A program made the translations under genes and the position numbers. Shown one piece after another: positions 45,032-53,174 of a stretch of 64,000 nt of DNA. Position 1 is the first letter of the stretch; each line of letters opens with the position of its first letter. The notes beneath the pieces are model-generated. The model searched no databases and was not told the origin of the DNA. It saw only the letters and a program-made list of their open reading frames with translations. Origin of the DNA: Chitinophagaceae bacterium (lineage in GTDB: Bacteria > Bacteroidota > Bacteroidia > Chitinophagales > Chitinophagaceae); contig JADKAM010000001.1 in assembly GCA_016715365.1 (NCBI GenBank), forward strand, positions 1,178,001 to 1,242,000. The letters run 5' to 3'.

Positions 45032-47245
45032 CTATTGCTTTGCCATATTGTTGTAGCCTTTTAAGAAAATGGCGCCCAGGTTTTTGTAGGGGGGTATGTA
45101 ACTTTCCCAACTTTCTCTGAGAGAAGTGCTGGGGTCTGCAGCAAACAGTTTTGTAAGTGATGCCCACATACTCTTCCAGTCCAATATTTTTCCCGACTCA
45201 AATGTCTGGTTTAAATAATTGAGGATGGGCCGGTTAATATCGCCTGCCCCGATTTCTTTGGTAGATATGATATGTGCATCTGGATTTACTTCAATAATAT
45301 CGTTTAGGTTTTTAAAACCACCACAGGAGCCAAGCACTATAATTTTGGCAGCACCGGTCATACGTTTAATTGTGCGTGGCAACCAGTAACTATGTCCACG
45401 ATGCACTACTACTGCAGGGTGCAGATAATTTTCGGCGAGGTAATTATTTAAATGTATCTGTGCACTGTCATCAAGGTTGGCATCATTATCAAGCGGGCGG
45501 TTTGCAAAAACCCACACATTGCCTTTTTTAGATCTGATCTCGTACCACTCGCTGTTGGAAGTGATGGTCCATTCTTTTGGTGAAAAAGAATTGATGAAAG
45601 ACGGGAAAAATGTTTTTCCATCTTTATCGCCATACCAATAAACCTGTTGTATAATTCTTCCGCTGTCATCTCTCATCTGCTTGTTTTCAATTTCATAAAT
45701 AGATGGTATTCCCAACAGGCTGGTGAGGTTAATTTTATTGGCTGTATCGGCAGATAAAAAAATTATTTTCAGTAATCCGTAAATTGTTTTGCCACGGGCA
45801 TTATTTTTTTCAATACATTTTTTTTCATTGCTCATTACATAACCCAGTATAGTGCTTTGTAATCTTGTATCGGTGATGCTGCTGTAAGAATCTGCCACAT
45901 CTATTGCATCTTCCAGGTTGCCGGTATTATCCAGGTTGGCAATAAACTCACGCATTAAAGCTTCTGAAGCAGTTTGAGGCATGTAGCTTAAAAAGTTATC
46001 CAGCTTATTAAAATTGGCAGTCATTTTAATAAACTTTTTAAAGAAATCGGAGTGTACATTCAGCAACAGGGAATCCGTTCTTGGTTCTTTACCTAGGCGC
46101 TGTAAAAAACGGGCATAGCTGTGTTTGAAGCTTGATGTATAAATATCATTTTCACCCATGATCATCATGTAATACAAATCAACGGCCGATAAAGAATCGG
46201 TTGCCTTCATGCGCATGTTGATATTGCTTAAATCGTGCAGGTCATTTATAGGGGTAATAAAATGCTGAATGGCTTTTTCTTTCAGTTTTTCACGCAGGCC
46301 ATTGGGGCCAAACATCGCTATGGGTGTATCTTTTGCGGCAGATGTCATTCTTGTAAAGTATTCAATCTCTGTTTGCACCAGTAGTTTAAAATATCCAATG
46401 CTGTCATAACCGATTTCTCTGTCACCAACATATTTTTTGATTTGTGTTACTGTTTTATTGCCTTTTAAAATATCATCCAGAAAAGGAAAATACAATAATG
46501 CACTGGGGGTTTTGCTCAGTTCAACAATTGTTTTAACGAGGGGGTTATTGCTGCGGTGTATCAGTATACCCACTTTTGAACCAGCGGCCTGGGCAATATT
46601 ATAAACAGCTGTAGGGTTTAACAGGCAACTTTTAACAATCAGCGAATCCGCAAACGATTCGTTAACCCAGGGTTCAATGGTCTGTAAAATCTTATCCGGA
46701 TAAAGTGTTGCATATTTTAAGTACATTATTTTTTTACTCTCTGTATACCCGGTATTTTCTGCAAATATTTCTGAAAGTATTTTACCAATGGCATAAGGTG
46801 ATTTTTCAATTTCTGGTGCCATACTTACACTGTCAATATCGGCTATCATTATTTTTTCAAATGCTTCAACCAGTTGCGGTGTAAAGGCCGGATTAAATTC
46901 ATTCGCCCTGTAACTGTATTTAAATTTTCTCAGCAGGCTTTCAATATATGTCAGGTATTTTATCTTTTGATTATTGGTAGCAATACGGTTATTCCGCTCT
47001 ACAGAATTTTCCAGTTCATTCACCTTCCGGGTCAGTACGTTGGTAATGGCCTGGTTAATTTCGGGCTGATGAGTCAGGTTGATGAGGCCATCCGTTTTAC
47101 CATCCAGCTGATCGAGCAACAGTTGCTCGTTATCTATCTTATCATGAAAAAGCTGGCGGTATATAGGCACAATAACAGAATCCTGCGCAGCAAAAACAGG
47201 GGTAAAACTGATGAGTAGTAAACAACTGAGTAAATATTTCTTCAT
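45032..47245 (-). CDS. Large secreted protein with a possible caspase-like His/Cys pair
   Basis: I do not recognise the family. From ATG 47245 it is a 737-residue protein with a signal peptide (MKKYLLSCLLLISFTPVFAA). The first 560 residues are mostly helical. Near the C-terminus is AVVVHRGHSYWLP (His618), then a helix and a strand IIVLGSCGG (Cys641), and DAHIISTKEIGAGD. A hydrophobic strand ending in HxGH, then helix and strand ending in SCGG, is the arrangement of clan CD cysteine peptidases (caspases, gingipains, clostripain). The spacing of 23 residues is shorter than in gingipain. An asparaginyl- or arginyl-type peptidase is possible, but this is inference. It is transcribed alone. Confidence 0.7.
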   Translation of the reverse strand: MKKYLLSCLLLISFTPVFAAQDSVIVPIYRQLFHDKIDNEQLLLDQLDGKTDGLINLTHQPEINQAITNVLTRKVNELENSVERNNRIATNNQKIKYLTYIESLLRKFKYSYRANEFNPAFTPQLVEAFEKIMIADIDSVSMAPEIEKSPYAIGKILSEIFAENTGYTESKKIMYLKYATLYPDKILQTIEPWVNESFADSLIVKSCLLNPTAVYNIAQAAGSKVGILIHRSNNPLVKTIVELSKTPSALLYFPFLDDILKGNKTVTQIKKYVGDREIGYDSIGYFKLLVQTEIEYFTRMTSAAKDTPIAMFGPNGLREKLKEKAIQHFITPINDLHDLSNINMRMKATDSLSAVDLYYMMIMGENDIYTSSFKHSYARFLQRLGKEPRTDSLLLNVHSDFFKKFIKMTANFNKLDNFLSYMPQTASEALMREFIANLDNTGNLEDAIDVADSYSSITDTRLQSTILGYVMSNEKKCIEKNNARGKTIYGLLKIIFLSADTANKINLTSLLGIPSIYEIENKQMRDDSGRIIQQVYWYGDKDGKTFFPSFINSFSPKEWTITSNSEWYEIRSKKGNVWVFANRPLDNDANLDDSAQIHLNNYLAENYLHPAVVVHRGHSYWLPRTIKRMTGAAKIIVLGSCGGFKNLNDIIEVNPDAHIISTKEIGAGDINRPILNYLNQTFESGKILDWKSMWASLTKLFAADPSTSLRESWESYIPPYKNLGAIFLKGYNNMAKQ

Positions 47246-47373
47246 TGTACATTGCTGGCCGGGCTTCATAAAATTAAGGAAGCACCTGCACATATATCGT
47301 TTAAAGGTTCAAATTTATTGTTAATGCAAGGCATTCAGTTAACAATTTGATAATACAAAACAGTGTACAAACA

Positions 47374-47405
47374 TTGTTCCTGATTAAAGGTAAAGACTAT
47401 TTTTG
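47374..47405 (+). promoter_or_regulatory. Promoter of the PhoB-like gene
   Basis: TTG (47374-47376), a 21-nt spacer and TATTTTTG (47398-47405). The ATG at 47412 is 6 nt after the box, so the mRNA should be leaderless. This is the best two-part promoter with a leaderless geometry in the window. Confidence 0.55.
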
Positions 47406-47411
47406 CGCCGT

Positions 47412-48095
47412 ATGAGTGTAACAAATACTGTTAAAAAAATACTAATTGCCGATGATGAACCGGATATCCTGGAGATCATTCAATACAACCTGCAGAATGA
47501 AGGCTACGATGTAATAACAGCCAAAAACGGTAACGAAGCCATTGACCAGGCAAAGCGTTTTACACCCGACCTGATCATACTGGATATTATGATGCCCGGT
47601 AAGAACGGAATTGAAGTTTGCAATATCCTGCGCATGCAACCGGCATTTAATGATACACTCATTATTTTTTTAACGGCATTAAGTGATGAAGGAACAGAAG
47701 TAAAAGGCTTGGAAACCGGTGCCGATGATTTTATTACCAAACCGGTAAGTCCCAAAGTGCTGGTAAGTAAAGTAAATGCACTTTTCAGAAGAGTAAACAA
47801 AGAAGAGACGGGCATTTTACAAATAGGAGATTTAATTATTGACAGAGAAAAATATATTGTTACCTACCAGGGTAACGACATCATTCTTGCCCGTAAAGAA
47901 TTTGAACTACTTGCTTTACTTGCCGGTAAACCCGGTAAGGTTTTTTTGCGCAATGAAATATTAAACCAGGTTTGGGGTACCGAAGTAATTGTTGGAGACC
48001 GGACCATCGATGTTCATATACGCAAGATCAGGCAGAAATTAAACCTTGATTGTATTACTACGGTAAAAGGTGTGGGGTATAAGTTTGATCTGTAA
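47412..48095 (+). CDS. PhoB/OmpR-family response regulator
   Basis: A 227-residue response regulator from ATG 47412 (a TTG start nine bases earlier would overlap the promoter box). Receiver: Asp14-Asp15 acidic pocket, phosphorylation site Asp58 (LIILDIMMPGKNG), conserved Thr (FLTALS) and Lys (ADDFITKP). DNA-binding domain: FELLALLAGKPGKVFLRNEIL and VHIRKIRQKL. It is followed by its PhoR-like kinase, with a palindrome between them. Confidence 0.93.
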   Translation: MSVTNTVKKILIADDEPDILEIIQYNLQNEGYDVITAKNGNEAIDQAKRFTPDLIILDIMMPGKNGIEVCNILRMQPAFNDTLIIFLTALSDEGTEVKGLETGADDFITKPVSPKVLVSKVNALFRRVNKEETGILQIGDLIIDREKYIVTYQGNDIILARKEFELLALLAGKPGKVFLRNEILNQVWGTEVIVGDRTIDVHIRKIRQKLNLDCITTVKGVGYKFDL

Positions 48096-48102
48096 ACAAC
48101 AG

Positions 48103-48184
48103 GTTCATGGTTAATGGTTCATAGTTAATTGTTGTTTACTTTCGTACCGGTTTCACTATTAACCATCAACTATTAACCATGAAC
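48103..48184 (+). repeat. GGTTMAT heptamer palindrome between the two-component genes
   Basis: Left arm 48103-48131 and right arm 48156-48184 are reverse complements with 4 mismatches in 29. The left arm is a run of heptamers GGTTCAT, GGTTAAT, GGTTCAT, AGTTAAT. The element begins 7 nt after the regulator's stop and ends 6 nt before the kinase ATG, so it fills the whole intergenic space. Confidence 0.82.
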
Positions 48185-48190
48185 TAAGGA

Positions 48191-49240
48191 ATGCCTACTT
48201 CAAAAAATTTTTCACCCCAGCAGTTATCTGCATTAACGGCACTTGGTTTATCATTACCAATATCCATTGGCATTTATGTTTTTAAACCCGTTTGGTGGAT
48301 CGCTTTACTTTCATTTATCGTGATCTTTTTGGGTGCTTATGGTTTGATAGTTTACACACTGCAAACTTTCATCTACCGGAAAATAAAACTCATTTATAAA
48401 TTTATTTACCAAACCAAGGCAAGTAAAAGAGAGGAATTTTATTACAAAAACATCCTGCCTCAAAAAAGTATTGATGAAGTAAGGCAGGATGTGGAAACCT
48501 GGGCCGAACAAAGAAAAGAAGAGATTGAACTGCTGCAGCGAAACGAAGTGTTCCGCAAAGAATTTTTACAGAACCTGAGCCATGAATTAAAAACGCCCAT
48601 TTTTGCGATACAGGGCTATGTAGATACGTTGCTGAACGGTGCTTTGGAAAAACCTGAAGTGAATACAAAATTCCTGCAAAGCACATCACGCAATATCGAC
48701 AGGCTGGTAAGCCTGGTTGATGACCTGGATGCCATTTCTAAACTGGAAAGCGGCGAGCAGTTATTATTGAAGGATAATTTTATTGTGCAGGACCTGTTGA
48801 AAGAAGTGTATGAAACTTTATCTTTTAAAGCAGATGAAAAACAAATTAAATGCATTATTAAGAAAGGATGCGAACAGCCATTAACGGTTTTTGCCGACAA
48901 AGAAAAAATACGCCAGGTATTTATTAACCTGGTTGATAATGCCATTAAATACGGCAAACAATCCGGCACTATTGAAGCCAGCTTTTATAAGGTTGACGGT
49001 GCTAAAGTGCTTATTGAAATAAGCGATGATGGTTCCGGTATTTCCGAAGAACATTTGCCCAGGATTTTTGAACGCTTTTACCGAACCGACCTTGCCCGCA
49101 GCCGCAAAGTAGGTGGCAGTGGCCTGGGCCTGGCTATCTGCAAACATATTATAGAAGCACACGAAGAAACCATTCATGTACGCAGCAAAATTGATGTGGG
49201 CAGTACATTTGGATTTACTTTGCAGAGTAAAAAGGATTGA
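48191..49240 (+). CDS. PhoR-like sensor histidine kinase
   Basis: A 349-residue kinase with two close N-terminal transmembrane segments (about residues 17-31 and 35-58) and almost no periplasmic domain, so it probably senses in the membrane or cytoplasm. H-box NLSHELKTPIF with His131. N box INLVDNAIKYGK, G1 DDGSGI and G2 GSGLGLAI are intact. Pairs with the PhoB-like regulator. A phosphate role is not established from the sequence. Confidence 0.92.
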   Translation: MPTSKNFSPQQLSALTALGLSLPISIGIYVFKPVWWIALLSFIVIFLGAYGLIVYTLQTFIYRKIKLIYKFIYQTKASKREEFYYKNILPQKSIDEVRQDVETWAEQRKEEIELLQRNEVFRKEFLQNLSHELKTPIFAIQGYVDTLLNGALEKPEVNTKFLQSTSRNIDRLVSLVDDLDAISKLESGEQLLLKDNFIVQDLLKEVYETLSFKADEKQIKCIIKKGCEQPLTVFADKEKIRQVFINLVDNAIKYGKQSGTIEASFYKVDGAKVLIEISDDGSGISEEHLPRIFERFYRTDLARSRKVGGSGLGLAICKHIIEAHEETIHVRSKIDVGSTFGFTLQSKKD

Positions 49241-49244
49241 AACC

Positions 49245-51172
49245 TTACCTGATGATCATCACCGTTCCTTGTATTGGTTCTCTATCGTTTCCGGTTTTAA
49301 TAACATAGGTGTACACCCCGTTCATACAGGGTTTTCCTTTACAGATCCCATTCCAGGCAACCGGGGTTTTGTTGGTTTTAAAAACCAGTTCTCCATAGCG
49401 GTTAAAAATAAAAAGTTCAAAACCGGGAAAAGCTTCTAATGCGCTGATGTTCCAGGTGTCATTTGTTCCATTTCCATCCGGGGTAAATGCATTGGGAATG
49501 AAAATGTCGTTGAATACTTTTACAAACATAGTATCGGAAACTGTATTACAGCCTGAAACTGCAGTTAATATATAACTGATATCAGCAGGAGGATTTATAA
49601 ACGGACGGGTTGTAAAAATATCATCAATATACAAAGGTGGCGACCATGAATAAGAAACACCCTGGCCGGTAGCTGTGCCTGATAACTGAATTCGTTGTCC
49701 TTTTAAAATTGCTTTATCGGGCCCGGCATTAACGGCAGCCAGCGACGTTACGGTAATAGTGGATGTGGCAGTATCGGCACAACCAGCTGCGTTGGTAACA
49801 ATTACACTATACACTGTTGTTTGAGCAGGCGAAGCTTTAGGATTGAAAATAGTTGCATTGGAAAGACCGGCTGGCGGTATCCAATTATACGGAGGTCCAC
49901 CGGCAGCTATTAATTGAATACTATCGCCAATACAAATAGACGCATTGGTAAAAGCAGTGCCGGCCAAAGGAGCAGGATTAACAACAATTACGGTAGAATC
50001 TTTATTGCTGCAGCCAACAGTATTTGTAACCATAACATAATATTTTCCAGCCTGGTTAAGCTGAATATTTGTTATTTGAACCGGAGAGCCGGATCCGGTA
50101 AATCCGTTAGGACCACTCCATTGATATTGTGTACCACCTGTGGCAGTCAGGTTTACAAAAATACCTTCACAAACAGGGCCGTTATTGGTTGCAGTTGTTA
50201 CCGGTTTTGAATTTATTATTACCCGCAGTGGTTGAGAATTGATCCTGCAGGGTGGCGAACCTAAATTCCCGATTTCCGCAACTGCCAATCTGTATTCAAA
50301 CAGCCCTGGTGGCGTATTTGCAGGAAATATTCTTGAAAGCGACAGATTGGTTTCACCGGCTAAATCAATCCAGGTGGTATTGTTAATTCTTTCCTGCCAT
50401 TGATAAACGGGGTTATTAAATCCGCCTGATACAGAACAGGTAAATGTATAGCTGCCGGCGGTGCCTTCACACAGTGATGCGGTGTCGGATATGTTGCCGG
50501 TTATTGAAGGATCAAGCAAGGGGCCGCATGGACGAAAAGTTATATCATCAAGTGCCAGGTCGTTACCGCAACCGCCCTGTGCGTTATTAACCATGCGTAA
50601 TACAATGTCTGTTACGCCAACAGGGGTTGTAAAAAAAAATCCATACTGTTTCCAGGTAGGAGATGAAAGAGGAGGGATATTGCCTGTATTATATGTTTGT
50701 AAAACGGTGCCATCTGTTTTTCAATACTGAAAGTAAGATTGGGCTGATTTGAATTACCGCTGCAGGAAGCAGGAAGGATAACATTCATGATCCAGGCGGC
50801 AAATTCATAAGTCGTATTGCCGCATAAACCTCTTACCGTATCAAGATAAAAAGCACTGGGTTGAACAGATGCATTCACCAGCATAAAATATCCATTGGGG
50901 TTGCCGGTGTGATCTGCTGTAAAACTATGCCAGGAGTTGCCAAAGCATGAACTGGTGTTGTTGCGTACGGTATAAAATCCATCATTGGGGCAATCGTTGG
51001 CAACATACTGATAGGTAGTGGTTGCAGCTACTAATGGAGGCCCCGGGTTTGCGCCATTACCAAAATTGGTATTTACTATCGGATCGCCCAGGCTGCCCTG
51101 GCAAAGCTGGGCACTGCAAAGATTAATTACAAACGTGGTAAAAAAAAGTATGGTAAAAAACTTTGGCCTCAT
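49245..51172 (-). pseudogene. Secreted T9SS type B cargo protein with Ig/PKD-like repeats, frameshifted
   Basis: Repaired, this is a 642-residue secreted protein: signal peptide (residues 1-22), an N-terminal carbohydrate- or adhesion-like domain, beta-sandwich repeats each ending in AGKYYVMVTN or TTVYSVIVTN-like strands, and a C-terminal T9SS type B sorting domain (FIPNAFTPDGNGTNDTW, FIFNRYGELVF, GVYTYVIKTG). The first 186 codons end in an out-of-frame tail. The correct sequence (TDGTVLQTYNTGNIPPL) is in the other frame after loss of one base in the run at 50717-50721. The downstream part, starting at the ATG at 50594, has no other damage. Confidence 0.82.
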
Positions 51173-51273
51173 TAATTTATGCTAAGTTAAACTAATCAAT
51201 TTTTAAAATGATTGTTATTGTAGTGTAAAATGAAAATTGTGATTCCTCAATAAATTCATACCTTCAATTATTA

Positions 51274-51867
51274 ATGATTGCTAACGAACTGATACACCAT
51301 TTAATTGATGAAATTGCTTTACACAATAGTGAAAAAGCATATAAAACATTATTCATGCAAATGCATGAAAGTCTGGTAGATTTTGCGACCTCAATTTTGA
51401 AATCTGCTGAAGATGCCGAAGAAGTGGTTTCTGATTTTTTTATAATAATATGGCAGCGCCGGGCACAGTTACAGGCAATAGATAACCCAAGGATGTACTT
51501 TTATACCGGTGTTAAAAATGCGGCACTGAACAAATTAAAATCCATTAAAAGAAGCCGGCAAACCAGTGGTATAGAATGGGAAACTTCCCTTAAAAGTGTA
51601 TTTTTCAATCCCGAAGAGCTGATGTTATCGTCAGAAATTGTAAAAGAAGTGATGAAAGCAGTAAATGAACTGCCGCCTAAATGTAAAATTATTTTCAAAT
51701 TGGTTAAAGAAGAAGGACTTAAATACGCTGAAGCCGCCAACCTGCTGGATATTTCGGTAAAAACAGTAGAAGCTCAAATGGCCATAGCCCTGCGCAGAAT
51801 TAAAACCCACAGCGAATTTAAAAACCAGTTTCCCGAACTGCATTTTATACTTACCCAAAAAAAATAA
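51274..51867 (+). CDS. FecI-like ECF sigma factor
   Basis: A 197-residue ECF sigma factor. Region 2 includes SAEDAEEVVSDFFIIIWQRR and region 4 includes LPPKCKIIFKLVKEEGLKYAEAANLLDISVKTVEAQMAIALRRIK. Its neighbours, a FecR anti-sigma factor and SusC with an N-terminal STN-type domain, are the standard partners, so it is expected to turn on the SusCD operon when the ligand is bound outside. Divergent from the T9SS gene. Confidence 0.94.
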   Translation: MIANELIHHLIDEIALHNSEKAYKTLFMQMHESLVDFATSILKSAEDAEEVVSDFFIIIWQRRAQLQAIDNPRMYFYTGVKNAALNKLKSIKRSRQTSGIEWETSLKSVFFNPEELMLSSEIVKEVMKAVNELPPKCKIIFKLVKEEGLKYAEAANLLDISVKTVEAQMAIALRRIKTHSEFKNQFPELHFILTQKK

Positions 51868-51932
51868 AATTTCTTTTAGGGGTATTATTGTGTTTTTGTT
51901 GTCTTACTGTTAACTTATCACCATTTTTTTGA

Positions 51933-53078
51933 ATGAAGGAAGAAAAGTACTGGATACTGTTGTCTAAAAAACTTACCGGCGAAGCTACAGCCCGGGAATT
52001 GGCATTATTGGAGGAATTGATTAAAGAAAACCCCGAATGGAGGTTTACATTGGAAAATCTTCAGGAACTCTGGAATTCAAGGCCCATAACAACAGGAACA
52101 GGTAATTATCAATCAAAAGAAGACGCTTATCTTCTTCATATTAACAGATTAAAAGAAAAGGTACCCGATTTTAAATTTTACAGCCAATTGCCTGATAGCG
52201 AAGTTATAATTAACCCTCAGCCCTCAGTAAAAAGACCATTTTATAAGCATTGGATCAGTTATGCAACTGTATTGGTTTTTATTGCGTCTGTTTTTGTAGT
52301 ATACCAGTTTGCCAATAAGGATAGTCATAAAGAAATAGCATCTGTAAAAAGGCCTGCTAACGAAATAAGCATTAATCCCGGTTCAAGAACCAGGATTCAA
52401 TTACCTGATGGTTCCCATGTTTGGATAAATTCCGGCAGTAAACTGACCTACGATAATTCATTTAAGGGAAATACCAGGGAAGTGCAGCTGGATGGCGAAG
52501 CTTATTTTGATGTTGTTAAAGATGCTGCCCGGCCTTTTATTGTGCATACTTCCGGGATTGATATAAAAGTTTTGGGAACAGCTTTTAATGTAAAAGCCTA
52601 CAAAGCAGAACCTGTTATTGAAGCAACATTAATACATGGCTCTATTGAAGTGATAAACCAAAACCGTCCCGGAGCACCGGGTGTCATGTTGAAACCACAT
52701 GAAAAACTGATTTACAATAAATTTCCTGTTGCAGATGCAAGAGACCAGCGTGCAGATGTGGTCATCGCTACAGAACCTGATGCTTATTCAATTACAATTA
52801 AACCATTAAATAAAAATATTGCTGACACTGATATTGCTGAAACGGCCTGGATTTACAATAAACTTAGCTTTGAAGATGAAAGGTTTGAAGACCTTGCCCT
52901 GAAAATGGAACGCTGGTTCGATTTGAAAATTATTTTTGAAAATGAAAAGCTGAAGGATTACAGGGTAAGTGGTTCATTTGTTAATGAAACACCGGAACAG
53001 GCGTTTAATACGCTGAAGTTCCTATTACCTTTTAAATATTCAATTAAAAATAAAGAAGTAAAAATTATGAAAAAATAA
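51933..53078 (+). CDS. FecR-family anti-sigma factor
   Basis: A 381-residue protein with a cytoplasmic N-terminus, a transmembrane helix at about residues 108-127 (ISYATVLVFIASVFVVYQFA), the FecR domain (GSRTRIQLPDGSHVWINSGSKLTYDNSF, then REVQLDGEAYFDVVKD) and a C-terminal DUF4974-type region (FEDLALKMERWFDLKIIFE, ending in EVKIMKK). It carries the signal from the outer-membrane receptor to the FecI-like sigma factor. Confidence 0.94.
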   Translation: MKEEKYWILLSKKLTGEATARELALLEELIKENPEWRFTLENLQELWNSRPITTGTGNYQSKEDAYLLHINRLKEKVPDFKFYSQLPDSEVIINPQPSVKRPFYKHWISYATVLVFIASVFVVYQFANKDSHKEIASVKRPANEISINPGSRTRIQLPDGSHVWINSGSKLTYDNSFKGNTREVQLDGEAYFDVVKDAARPFIVHTSGIDIKVLGTAFNVKAYKAEPVIEATLIHGSIEVINQNRPGAPGVMLKPHEKLIYNKFPVADARDQRADVVIATEPDAYSITIKPLNKNIADTDIAETAWIYNKLSFEDERFEDLALKMERWFDLKIIFENEKLKDYRVSGSFVNETPEQAFNTLKFLLPFKYSIKNKEVKIMKK

Positions 53079-53120
53079 AAACGGGAAATGTTGCAGCATT
53101 CCCCGGAAAAATAGTATCAA

Positions 53121-53156
53121 ACAAGTCTTGCCATTGAAGGCTTGCTTGTATTTTTT
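53121..53156 (+). promoter_or_regulatory. Terminator-like hairpin between fecR and susC
   Basis: ACAAG/CTTGT outer and GCC/GGC inner stems with a small internal loop, followed by ATTTTTT. It ends 18 nt before the SusC start codon. It may end the fecIR transcript or act as an attenuator in front of susC. Confidence 0.5.
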
Positions 53157-53174
53157 AACGCCAAAACCAAAAAT

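Noticed and set aside
45448..45669. Long overlapping reading frames on the opposite or other frames, including this one
   Set aside because: They are shadows of well-supported genes and have no protein-family features.
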